The notes below the pieces were generated by a model. The model was not told the origin of the DNA, ran no database searches, and saw only the letters and a program-made list of their open reading frames with translations. The position numbers were made by a program, and so were the translations under genes. Positions 43,201 to 55,200 of a stretch of DNA of 64,000 nucleotides are shown here, one piece after another. The stretch lies in the NCBI GenBank assembly GCA_958299035.1, contig CATQJL010000112.1, forward strand, positions 46,582,941 through 46,646,940, in the 5' to 3' direction. The stretch is from Cylicocyclus nassatus. Lineage: Eukaryota; Nematoda; Chromadorea; Rhabditida; Strongylidae. How positions within the stretch are numbered: the stretch's first letter is position 1; each line of letters opens with the position of its first letter.

Positions 43201-46200
43201 TTTCGCTCTCAGACATAGCAGTGGATCCTGCTGTGGAGGTGGCTTCTGCAGTCGTTTCGATCTCAGACATAGCAGTGGATCCTACTGTGGACGTGGCTTC
43301 TGCAGTTGTTTCGCTCTCAGTCATGGTAGTGGGTGCTGCTGTGGAGGTGGCTTCTGCAGTCGTTTCGATCTCAGACATAGCAGTGGATCCTACTGTGGAC
43401 GTGGCTTCTGCAGTCGTTTCGCTCTCAGTCATGATAGTGGGTCCTGCTGTGGACGTGGCTTCTGCAGTCGTTTCGCTCTCAGACATAGCAGTGGATCCTA
43501 CTGTGGACGTGGCTTCTGCAGTTGTTTCGGTCTCAGACATAGCAGTGGATCTTACTGTGGACGTGGCTTCTGCAGTTGTTTCGCTCTCAGTCATGGTAGT
43601 GGGTGCTGCTGTGGAGGTGGCTTCTGCAGTCGTTTCGATCTCAGACATAGCAGTGGATCCTACTGTGGACGTGGCTTCTGCAGTCGTTTCGCTCTCAGTC
43701 ATGATAGTGGGTCCTGCTGTGGACGTGGCTTCTGCAGTTGTTTCGGTCTCAGACATAGCAGTGGATCTTACTGTGAACGTGGCTTCTGCAGTTGTTTCGC
43801 TCTCAGTCATGGTAGTGGGTGCTGCTGTGGAGGTGGCTTCTGCAGTCGTTTCGCTCTCAGTCATGATAGTGGGTCCTGCTGTGGACGTGGCTTCTGCAAT
43901 CGTTTCGCTCTCAGACATAGCAGTGGATCCTACTGTGGACGTGGCTTCTGCAGTTGTTTCGCTCTCAGTCATGGTAGTGGGTGCTGCTGTGGAGGTGGCT
44001 TCTGCAGTCGTTTCGATCTCAGACATAGCAGTGGATCCTACTGTGGACGTGGCTTCTGCAGTCGTTTCGCTCTCAGTCATGATAGTGGGTCCTGCTGTGG
44101 ACGTGGCTTCTGCAGTTGTTTCGGTCTCAGACATAGCAGTGGATCTTACTGTGGACGTGGCTTCTGCAGTTGTTTCGCTCTCAGTCATGGTAGTGGGTGC
44201 TGCTGTGGAGGTGGCTTCTGCAGTCGTTTCGATCTCAGACATAGCAGTGGATCCTACTGTGGACGTGGCTTCTGCAGTCGTTTCGCTCTCAGTCATGATA
44301 GTGGGTCCTGCTGTGGACGTGGCTTCTGCAGTCGTTTCGCTCTCAGACATAGCAGTGGATCCTACTGTGGACGTGGCTTCTGCAGTTGTTTCGGTCTCAG
44401 ACATAGCAGTGGATCTTACTGTGGACGTGGCTTTTGCAGTTGTTTCGCTCTCAGTCATGGTAGTGGGTGCTGCTGTGGAGGTGGCTTCTGCAGTCGTTTC
44501 GATCTCAGACATAGCAGTGGATCCTACTGTGGACGTGGCTTCTGCAGTCGTTTCGCTCTCAGTCATGATAGTGGGTCCTGCTGTGGACGTGGCTTCTGCA
44601 GTTGTTTCGGTCTCAGACATAGCAGTGGATCTTACTGTGGACGTGGCTTCTGCAGTTGTTTCGCTCTCAGTCATGGTAGTGGGTGCTGCTGTGGACGTGG
44701 CTTCTGCAGTTGTTTCGCTCTCAGTCATGGTAGTGGGTGCTGCTGTGGAGGTGGCTTCTGCAGTTGTTTCGGTCTCAGACATAGCAGTGGATCTTACTGT
44801 GGACGTGGCTTCTGCAGTTGTTTCGCTCTCAGTCATGGTAGTGGGTGCTGCTGTGGAGGTGGCTTCTGCAGTCGTTTCGCTCTCAGTCATGATAGTGGGT
44901 CCTGCTGTGGACGTGGCTTCTGCAATCGTTTCGCTCTCAGACATAGCAGTGGATCCTACTGTGGACGTGGCTTCTGCAGTTGTTTCGCTCTCAGTCATGG
45001 TAGTGGGTGCTGCTGTGGAGGTGGCTTCTGCAGTCGTTTCGATCTCAGACATAGCAGTGGATCCTACTGTGGACGTGGCTTCTGCAGTCGTTTCGCTCTC
45101 AGTCATGATAGTGGGTCCTGCTGTGGACGTGGCTTCTGCAGTTGTTTCGGTCTCAGACATAGCAGTGGATCTTACTGTGGACGTGGCTTCTGCAGTTGTT
45201 TCGCTCTCAGTCATGGTAGTGGGTGCTGCTGTGGAGGTGGCTTCTGCAGTCGTTTCGATCTCAGACATAGCAGTGGATCCTACTGTGGACGTGGCTTCTG
45301 CAGTCGTTTCGCTCTCAGTCATGATAGTGGGTCCTGCTGTGGACGTGGCTTCTGCAGTCGTTTCGCTCTCAGACATAGCAGTGGATCCTACTGTGGACGT
45401 GGCTTCTGCAGTTGTTTCGGTCTCAGACATAGCAGTGGATCTTACTGTGGACGTGGCTTTTGCAGTTGTTTCGCTCTCAGTCATGGTAGTGGGTGCTGCT
45501 GTGGAGGTGGCTTCTGCAGTCGTTTCGCTCTCAGTCATGATAGTGGGTCCTGCTGTGGACGTGGCTTCTGCAGTCGTTTCGCTCTCAGACATAGCAGTGG
45601 ATCCTACTGTGGACGTGGCTTCTGCAGTTGTTTCGGTCTCAGACATAGCAGTGGATCTTACTGTGGACGTGGCTTTTGCAGTTGTTTCGCTCTCAGTCAT
45701 GGTAGTGGGTGCTGCTGTGGAGGTGGCTTCTGCAGTCGTTTCGATCTCAGACATAGCAGTGGATCCTACTGTGGACGTGGCTTCTGCAGTCGTTTCGCTC
45801 TCAGTCATGATAGTGGGTCCTGCTGTGGACGTGGCTTCTGCAGTTGTTTCGGTCTCAGACATAGCAGTGGATCTTACTGTGGACGTGGCTTCTGCAGTTG
45901 TTTCGCTCTCAGTCATGGTAGTGGGTGCTGCTGTGGAGGTGGCTTCTGCAGTCGTTTCGCTCTCAGTCATGATAGTGGGTCCTGCTGTGGACGTGGCTTC
46001 TGCAATCGTTTCGCTCTCAGACATAGCAGTGGATCCTACTGTGGACGTGGCTTCTGCAGTTGTTTCGGTCTCAGACATAGCAGTGGATCTTACTGTGGAC
46101 GTGGCTTCTGCAGTTGTTTCGCTCTCAGTCATGGTAGTGGGTGCTGCTGTGGAGGTGGCTTCTGCAGTCGTTTCGATCTCAGACATAGCAGTGGATCCTA

Positions 46201-49200
46201 CTGTGGACGTGGCTTCTGCAGTCGTTTCGCTCTCAGACATAGCAGTGGATCTTACTGTGGACGTGGCTTCTGCAGTTGTTTCGCTCTCAGTCATGGTAGT
46301 GGGTGCTGCTGTGGAGGTGGCTTCTGCAGTCGTTTCGATCTCAGACATAGCAGTGGATCCTACTGTGGACGTGGCTTCTGCAGTCGTTTCGCTCTCAGTC
46401 ATGGTAGTGGGTCCTGCTGTGGACGTGGCTTCTGCAGTCGTTTCGATCTCAGACATAGCAGTAGGTCCTGCTGTGGACGTGGCTTCTGCAGTCCTTTCGC
46501 TCTCAGACATAGCAGTGGATCCTACTGTGGACGTGGCTTCTGCAGTCGTTTCGCTCTCAGTCATGATAGTGGGTCCTGCTGTGGACGTGGCTTCTGCAGT
46601 TGTTTCGCTCTCAGTCATGGTAGTGGGTCCTGCTGTGGACGTGGCTTCTGCAGTCGTTTCGATCTCAGACATAGCAGTGGGTCCTGCTGTGGACGTGGCT
46701 TCTGCAGTCCTTTCGCTCTCAGACATAGCAGTGGATCCTACTGTGGACGTGGCTTCTGCAGTCGTTTCGCTCTCAGTCATGGTAGTGGGTGCTGCTGTGG
46801 AGGTGACTTCTGCAGTCGTTTCGATCTCAGACATAGCAGTGGATCCTACTGTGGACGTGGCTTCTGCAGTTGTTTCGGTCTCAGACATAGCAGTGGATCT
46901 TACTGTGGACGTGGCTTCTGCAGTTGTTTCGCTCTCAGTCATGGTAGTGGGTGCTGCTGTGGAGGTGGCTTCTGCAGTCGTTTCGATCTCAGACATAGCA
47001 GTGGATCCTACTGTGGACGTGGCTTCTGCAGTCGTTTCGCTCTCAGTCATGATAGTGGGTCCTGCTGTGGACGTGGCTTCTGCAGTCGTTTCGCTCTCAG
47101 ACATAGCAGTGGATCCTACTGTGGACGTGGCTTCTGCAGTTGTTTCGGTCTCAGACATAGCAGTGGATCTTACTGTGGACGTGGCTTCTGCAGTTGTTTC
47201 GCTCTCAGTCATGGTAGTGGGTGCTGCTGTGGAGGTGGCTTCTGCAGTCGTTTCGATCTCAGACATAGCAGTGGATCCTACTGTGGACGTGGCTTCTGCA
47301 GTCGTTTCGCTCTCAGACATAGCAGTGGATCTTACTGTGGACGTGGCTTCTGCAGTTGTTTCGCTCTCAGTCATGGTAGTGGGTGCTGCTGTGGAGGTGG
47401 CTTCTGCAGTCGTTTCGATCTCAGACATAGCAGTGGATCCTACTGTGGACGTGGCTTCTGCAGTCGTTTCGCTCTCAGTCATGATAGTGGGTCCTGCTGT
47501 GGACGTGGCTTCTGCAGTTGTTTCGGTCTCAGACATAGCAGTGGATCTTACTGTGGACGTGGCTTCTGCAGTTGTTTCGCTCTCAGTCATGGTAGTGGGT
47601 GCTGCTGTGGAGGTGGCTTCTGCAGTCGTTTCGATCTCAGACATAGCAGTGGATCCTACTGTGGACGTGGCTTCTGCAGTCGTTTCGCTCTCAGTCATGA
47701 TAGTGGGTCCTGCTGTGGACGTGGCTTCTGCAGTCGTTTCGCTCTCAGACATAGCAGTGGATCCTACTGTGGACGTGGCTTCTGCAGTTGTTTCGGTCTC
47801 AGACATAGCAGTGGATCCTACTGTGGACGTGGCTTCTGCAGTCGTTTCGCTCTCAGTCATGATAGTGGGTCCTGCTGTGGACGTGGCTTCTGCAGTTGTT
47901 TCGGTCTCAGACATAGCAGTGGATCTTACTGTGGACGTGGCTTCTGCAGTTGTTTCGCTCTCAGTCATGGTAGTGGGTGCTGCTGTGGAGGTGGCTTCTG
48001 CAGTCGTTTCGCTCTCAGTCATGATAGTGGGTCCTGCTGTGGACGTGGCTTCTGCAGTTGTTTCGCTCTCAGTCATGGTAGTGGGTCCTGCTGTGGACGT
48101 GGCTTCTGCAGTCGTTTCGATCTCAGACATAGCAGTGGGTCCTGCTGTGGACGTGGCTTCTGCAGTCCTTTCGCTCTCAGACATAGCAGTGGATCCTACT
48201 GTGGACGTGGCTTCTGCAGTCGTTTCGCTCTCAGTCATGACAGTGGGTCCTGCTGTGGACGTGGCTTCTGCAGTTGTTTCGCTCTCAGTCATGGTAGTGG
48301 GTCCTGCTGTGGACGTGGCTTCTGCAGTCGTTTCGATCTCAGACATAGCAGTGGGTCCTGCTGTGGACGTGGCTTCTGCAGTCGTTTCGCTCTCAGACAT
48401 AGCAGTGGATCCTACTGTGGACGTGGCTTCTGCAGTCGTTTCGCTCTCAGTCATGATAGTGGGTTCTACTGTGAACGTGGCTTCTGCAGTCGTTTCGCTC
48501 TCAGTCATGATAGTGGGTCCTGCTGTGGACGTGGCTTCTGCAGTCGTTTCGCTCTCAGACATAGCAGTGGATCCTGCTGTGGAGGTGGCTTCTGCAGTCG
48601 TTTCGATCTCAGACATAGCAGTGGATCCTACTGTGGACGTGGCTTCTGCAGTTGTTTCGCTCTCAGTCATGGTAGTGGGTGCTGCTGTGGAGGTGGCTTC
48701 TGCAGTCGTTTCGATCTCAGACATAGCAGTGGATCCTACTGTGGACGTGGCTTCTGCAGTCGTTTCGCTCTCAGTCATGATAGTGGGTCCTGCTGTGGAC
48801 GTGGCTTCTGCAGTTGTTTCGGTCTCAGACATAGCAGTGGATCTTACTGTGGACGTGGCTTCTGCAGTTGTTTCGCTCTCAGTCATGGTAGTGGGTGCTG
48901 CTGTGGAGGTGGCTTCTGCAGTCGTTTCGCTCTCAGTCATGATAGTGGGTCCTGCTGTGGACGTGGCTTCTGCAATCGTTTCGCTCTCAGACATAGCAGT
49001 GGATCCTACTGTGGATGTGGCTTCTGCAGTTGTTTCGCTCTCAGTCATGGTAGTGGGTGCTGCTGTGGAGGTGGCTTCTGCAGTCGTTTCGATCTCAGAC
49101 ATAGCAGTGGATCCTACTGTGGACGTGGCTTCTGCAGTCGTTTCGCTCTCAGTCATGATAGTGGGTCCTGCTGTGGACGTGGCTTCTGCAGTTGTTTCGG

Positions 49201-52200
49201 TCTCAGACATAGCAGTGGATCTTACTGTGGACGTGGCTTCTGCAGTTGTTTCGCTCTCAGTCATGGTAGTGGGTGCTGCTGTGGAGGTGGCTTCTGCAGT
49301 CGTTTCGATCTCAGACATAGCAGTGGATCCTACTGTGGACGTGGCTTCTGCAGTCGTTTCGCTCTCAGACATAGCAGTGGATCCTGCTGTGGAGGTGGCT
49401 TCTGCAGTCGTTTCGATCTCAGACATAGCAGTGGATCCTACTGTGGACGTGGCTTCTGCAGTTGTTTCGCTCTCAGTCATGGTAGTGGGTGCTGCTGTGG
49501 AGGTGGCTTCTGCAGTCGTTTCGATCTCAGACATAGCAGTGGATCCTACTGTGGACGTGGCTTCTGCAGTCGTTTCGCTCTCAGTCATGATAGTGGGTCC
49601 TGCTGTGGACGTGGCTTCTGCAGTCGTTTCGCTCTCAGACATAGCAGTGGATCCTACTGTGGACGTGGCTTCTGCAGTTGTTTCGGTCTCAGACATAGCA
49701 GTGGATCTTACTGTGGACGTGGCTTCTGCAGTTGTTTCGCTCTCAGTCATGGTAGTGGGTGCTGCTGTGGAGGTGGCTTCTGCAGTCGTTTCGATCTCAG
49801 ACATAGCAGTGGATCCTACTGTGGACGTGGCTTCTGCAGTCGTTTCGCTCTCAGTCATGATAGTGGGTCCTGCTGTGGACGTGGCTTCTGCAGTTGTTTC
49901 GGTCTCAGACATAGCAGTGGATCTTACTGTGAACGTGGCTTCTGCAGTTGTTTCGCTCTCAGTCATGGTAGTGGGTGCTGCTGTGGAGGTGGCTTCTGCA
50001 GTCGTTTCGCTCTCAGTCATGATAGTGGGTCCTGCTGTGGACGTGGCTTCTGCAATCGTTTCGCTCTCAGACATAGCAGTGGATCCTACTGTGGACGTGG
50101 CTTCTGCAGTTGTTTCGCTCTCAGTCATGGTAGTGGGTGCTGCTGTGGAGGTGGCTTCTGCAGTCGTTTCGATCTCAGACATAGCAGTGGATCCTACTGT
50201 GGACGTGGCTTCTGCAGTCGTTTCGCTCTCAGTCATGATAGTGGGTCCTGCTGTGGACGTGGCTTCTGCAGTTGTTTCGGTCTCAGACATAGCAGTGGAT
50301 CTTACTGTGGACGTGGCTTCTGCAGTTGTTTCGCTCTCAGTCATGGTAGTGGGTGCTGCTGTGGAGGTGGCTTCTGCAGTCGTTTCGATCTCAGACATAG
50401 CAGTGGATCCTACTGTGGACGTGGCTTCTGCAGTCGTTTCGCTCTCAGTCATGATAGTGGGTCCTGCTGTGGACGTGGCTTCTGCAGTCGTTTCGCTCTC
50501 AGACATAGCAGTGGATCCTACTGTGGACGTGGCTTCTGCAGTTGTTTCGGTCTCAGACATAGCAGTGGATCTTACTGTGGACGTGGCTTTTGCAGTTGTT
50601 TCGCTCTCAGTCATGGTAGTGGGTGCTGCTGTGGAGGTGGCTTCTGCAGTCGTTTCGATCTCAGACATAGCAGTGGATCCTACTGTGGACGTGGCTTCTG
50701 CAGTCGTTTCGCTCTCAGTCATGATAGTGGGTCCTGCTGTGGACGTGGCTTCTGCAGTTGTTTCGGTCTCAGACATAGCAGTGGATCTTACTGTGGACGT
50801 GGCTTCTGCAGTTGTTTCGCTCTCAGTCATGGTAGTGGGTGCTGCTGTGGACGTGGCTTCTGCAGTTGTTTCGCTCTCAGTCATGGTAGTGGGTGCTGCT
50901 GTGGAGGTGGCTTCTGCAGTTGTTTCGGTCTCAGACATAGCAGTGGATCTTACTGTGGACGTGGCTTCTGCAGTTGTTTCGCTCTCAGTCATGGTAGTGG
51001 GTGCTGCTGTGGAGGTGGCTTCTGCAGTCGTTTCGCTCTCAGTCATGATAGTGGGTCCTGCTGTGGACGTGGCTTCTGCAATCGTTTCGCTCTCAGACAT
51101 AGCAGTGGATCCTACTGTGGACGTGGCTTCTGCAGTTGTTTCGCTCTCAGTCATGGTAGTGGGTGCTGCTGTGGAGGTGGCTTCTGCAGTCGTTTCGATC
51201 TCAGACATAGCAGTGGATCCTACTGTGGACGTGGCTTCTGCAGTCGTTTCGCTCTCAGTCATGATAGTGGGTCCTGCTGTGGACGTGGCTTCTGCAGTTG
51301 TTTCGGTCTCAGACATAGCAGTGGATCTTACTGTGGACGTGGCTTCTGCAGTTGTTTCGCTCTCAGTCATGGTAGTGGGTGCTGCTGTGGAGGTGGCTTC
51401 TGCAGTCGTTTCGATCTCAGACATAGCAGTGGATCCTACTGTGGACGTGGCTTCTGCAGTCGTTTCGCTCTCAGTCATGATAGTGGGTCCTGCTGTGGAC
51501 GTGGCTTCTGCAGTCGTTTCGCTCTCAGACATAGCAGTGGATCCTACTGTGGACGTGGCTTCTGCAGTTGTTTCGGTCTCAGACATAGCAGTGGATCTTA
51601 CTGTGGACGTGGCTTTTGCAGTTGTTTCGCTCTCAGTCATGGTAGTGGGTGCTGCTGTGGAGGTGGCTTCTGCAGTCGTTTCGCTCTCAGTCATGATAGT
51701 GGGTCCTGCTGTGGACGTGGCTTCTGCAGTCGTTTCGCTCTCAGACATAGCAGTGGATCCTACTGTGGACGTGGCTTCTGCAGTTGTTTCGGTCTCAGAC
51801 ATAGCAGTGGATCTTACTGTGGACGTGGCTTTTGCAGTTGTTTCGCTCTCAGTCATGGTAGTGGGTGCTGCTGTGGAGGTGGCTTCTGCAGTCGTTTCGA
51901 TCTCAGACATAGCAGTGGATCCTACTGTGGACGTGGCTTCTGCAGTCGTTTCGCTCTCAGTCATGATAGTGGGTCCTGCTGTGGACGTGGCTTCTGCAGT
52001 TGTTTCGGTCTCAGACATAGCAGTGGATCTTACTGTGGACGTGGCTTCTGCAGTTGTTTCGCTCTCAGTCATGGTAGTGGGTGCTGCTGTGGAGGTGGCT
52101 TCTGCAGTCGTTTCGCTCTCAGTCATGATAGTGGGTCCTGCTGTGGACGTGGCTTCTGCAATCGTTTCGCTCTCAGACATAGCAGTGGATCCTACTGTGG

Positions 52201-55200
52201 ACGTGGCTTCTGCAGTTGTTTCGGTCTCAGACATAGCAGTGGATCTTACTGTGGACGTGACTTCTGCAGTCGTTTCGATCTCAGTCATGGTAGTGGGTGC
52301 TGCTGTGGAGGTGGCTTCTGCAGTCGTTTCGATCTCAGACATAGTAGTGGGTCCTGCTGTGGAGGTGGCTTCTGCAGTCGTTTCGCTATCAGACATAGTA
52401 GTAGGCTGTGCTGTGGACGTGATTTCTGCAGTCGTTTCGATCTCAGTCATGGTAGTGGGTGCTGCTGTGGAGGTGGCTTCTGCAGCCGTTTTGCTATCAG
52501 ACATAGTAGTAGGCTCTGCTGTGGACGTGGCTTCTGCAGTCGTTTCGCTCTCAGTCATGGTGGTGGGTCCTGCTGTGGACGGGGCTTCTGCAGCCGTTTT
52601 GCTATCAGACATAGTAGTAGGCTCTGCTGTGGACGTGGCTTCTGCAGTCGTTTCGCTCTCAGTCATGGTGGTGGGTCCTGCTGTGGACGGGGCTTCTGCA
52701 GTCGTTTCGCTATCAGACATAGTAGTAGGCTGTGCTGTGGACGTGATTTCTGCAGTCGTTTCGATCTCAGTCATGGTAGTGGGTGCTGCTGTGGAGGTGG
52801 CTTCTGCAGCCGTTTTGCTATCAGACATAGTAGTAGGCTCTGCTGTGGACGTGGCTTCTGCAGTCGTTTCGCTCTCAGTCATGATAGTGGGTCCTGCTGT
52901 GGACGTGGCTTCTGCAGCCGTTTTGCTATCAGACATAGTAGTAGGCTCTGCTGTGGACGTGGCTTCGGCAGTCGTTTCGATCTCAGACATAGCAGTGGGT
53001 CCTGCTGTGGACGTGGCTTCTGCAGTTGTTTCGCTCTCAGTCATGGTAGTGGGTGCTGCTGTGGAGGTGGCTTCTGCAGTCGTTTCGATCTCAGACATAG
53101 CAGTGGATCCTACTGTGGACGTGGCTTCTGCAGTCGTTTCGCTCTCAGTCATGATAGTGGGTCCTGCTGTGGACGTGGCTTCTGCAGTCGTTTCGCTCTC
53201 AGACATAGCAGTGGATCCTACTGTGGACGTGGCTTCTGCAGTTGTTTCGGTCTCAGACATAGCAGTGGATCTTACTGTGGACGTGGCTTCTGCAGTTGTT
53301 TCGCTCTCAGTCATGGTAGTGGGTGCTGCTGTGGAGGTGGCTTCTGCAGTCGTTTCGATCTCAGACATAGCAGTGGATCCTACTGTGGACGTGGCTTCTG
53401 AAGTCGTTTCGCTCTCAGACATAGTAGTAGGCTGTGCTGTGGACGTGATTTCTGCAGTCGTTTCGATCTCAGTCATGGTAGTGGGTGCTGCTGTGGAGGT
53501 GGCTTCTGCAGCCGTTTTGCTATCAGACATAGTAGTAGGCTCTGCTGTGGACGTGGCTTCGGCAGTCGTTTCGATCTCAGACATAGCAGTGGGTCCTGCT
53601 GTGGACGTGGCTTCTGCATTCGTTTCGATCTCAGATATAGCCGTGGATCCCACTGTGGACTTGGCTTCTGCAGTCGTTTCGCTCTCAGTCATGGTAGTGG
53701 GTCCTGCTGTGAACGTGGCTTCTGCAGTCGTTTCGCTCTCAGTCATAGTAGTAGGCTCTGCTGTGGACGTGGCTTCGGCAGTCGTTTCGATCTCAGACAT
53801 AGCAGTGGGTCCTGCTCTAGATGTGGCTTCTGCAGCCGTTTTGCTATCAGACATAGTAGTAGGCTCTGCTGTGGACGTGGCTTCGGCAGTCGTTTCGATC
53901 TCAGACATAGCAGTGGGTCCTGCTGTGGACGTGGCTTCTGCAGTCGTTTCGCTCTCAGTCATGGTGGTGGGTCCTGCTGTGGACGGGGCTTCTGCAGTCG
54001 TTTCGCTCTCAGTCATGATAGTGGGTCCTGCTGTGGACGTGGCTTCTGCAGTCGTTTCGATCTCAGACATAGCAGTGGGTCCTGCTGTGGACGTGGCTTC
54101 TGCAGCCGTTTTGCTATCAGACATAGTAGTAGGCTCTGCTCTAGGCATGACTTCTGCTGTCATTTCCCTTCCAGTCATATTAGTAGGCTCTGCTGTGAAC
54201 GTGGCTTCTGCAGTCGTTTCGATCTCAGACATAGTAGTGGGTCCTGCTGTGGACGTGGCTTCTGCAGTCGTTTCGCTCTCAGTCATGGTAGTGGGTCCTG
54301 CTGTGGACGTGGCTTCTGCAGTCGTTTCGCTCTCAGTCATGGTAGTGGGTCCTGCTGTGGACGTGACTTCTGCATTCGTTTCGATCTCAGATATAGCCGT
54401 GGATCCCACTGTGGACTTGGCTTCTGCAGTCGTTTCGATTTCATACATAGCCGTGGATCCTGCTGTGGACGTGGCTTCTGCAGTCGTTTCGCTCTCAGTC
54501 ATGGTGGTGGGTCCTGTTGTGGACGTGGCTTCTGCAGTCGTTTCGATCTCAGACATAGCAGTGGGTCCTGCTGTGGACGTGGTTTCTGCAGCCGTTTTGC
54601 TATCAGACATAGTAGTAGGCTCTGCTGTGGACGTGGCTTCGGCAGTCGTTTCGATCTCAGACATAGCAGTGGGTCCTGCTGTGAATGTGGCTTCTGCAGC
54701 CGTTTTGCTATCAGACATAGTAGTAGGCTCTGCTGTGGACGTGGCTTCGGCAGTCGTTTCGATCTCAGACATAGCAGTGGGTCCTGCTTTGGACGGGGCT
54801 TCTGCAGTCGTTTCGCTCTCAGTCATGATAGTGGGTCCTGCTGTGGACGTGGCTTCTGCAGTCGTTTCGATCTCAGACATAGCAGTGGGTCCTGCTGTGG
54901 ACGTGGTTTCTGCAGCCGTTTTGCTATCAGACATAGTAGTAGGCTCTGCTGTGGACGTGGCTTCGGCAGTCGTTTCGATCTCAGACATAGCAGTGGGTCC
55001 TGCTGTGGACGGGGCTTCTGCAGTCGTTTCGCTCTCAGTCATGATAGTGGGTCCTGCTGTGGACGTGGCTTCTGCAGTCGTTTCGATCTCAGACATAGCA
55101 GTGGGTCCTGCTGTGGATGTGGCTTCTGCAGCCGTTTTGCTATCAGACATAATAGTAGGCTCTGCTGTGGACGTGGCTTCGGCAGTCGTTTCGATCTCAG

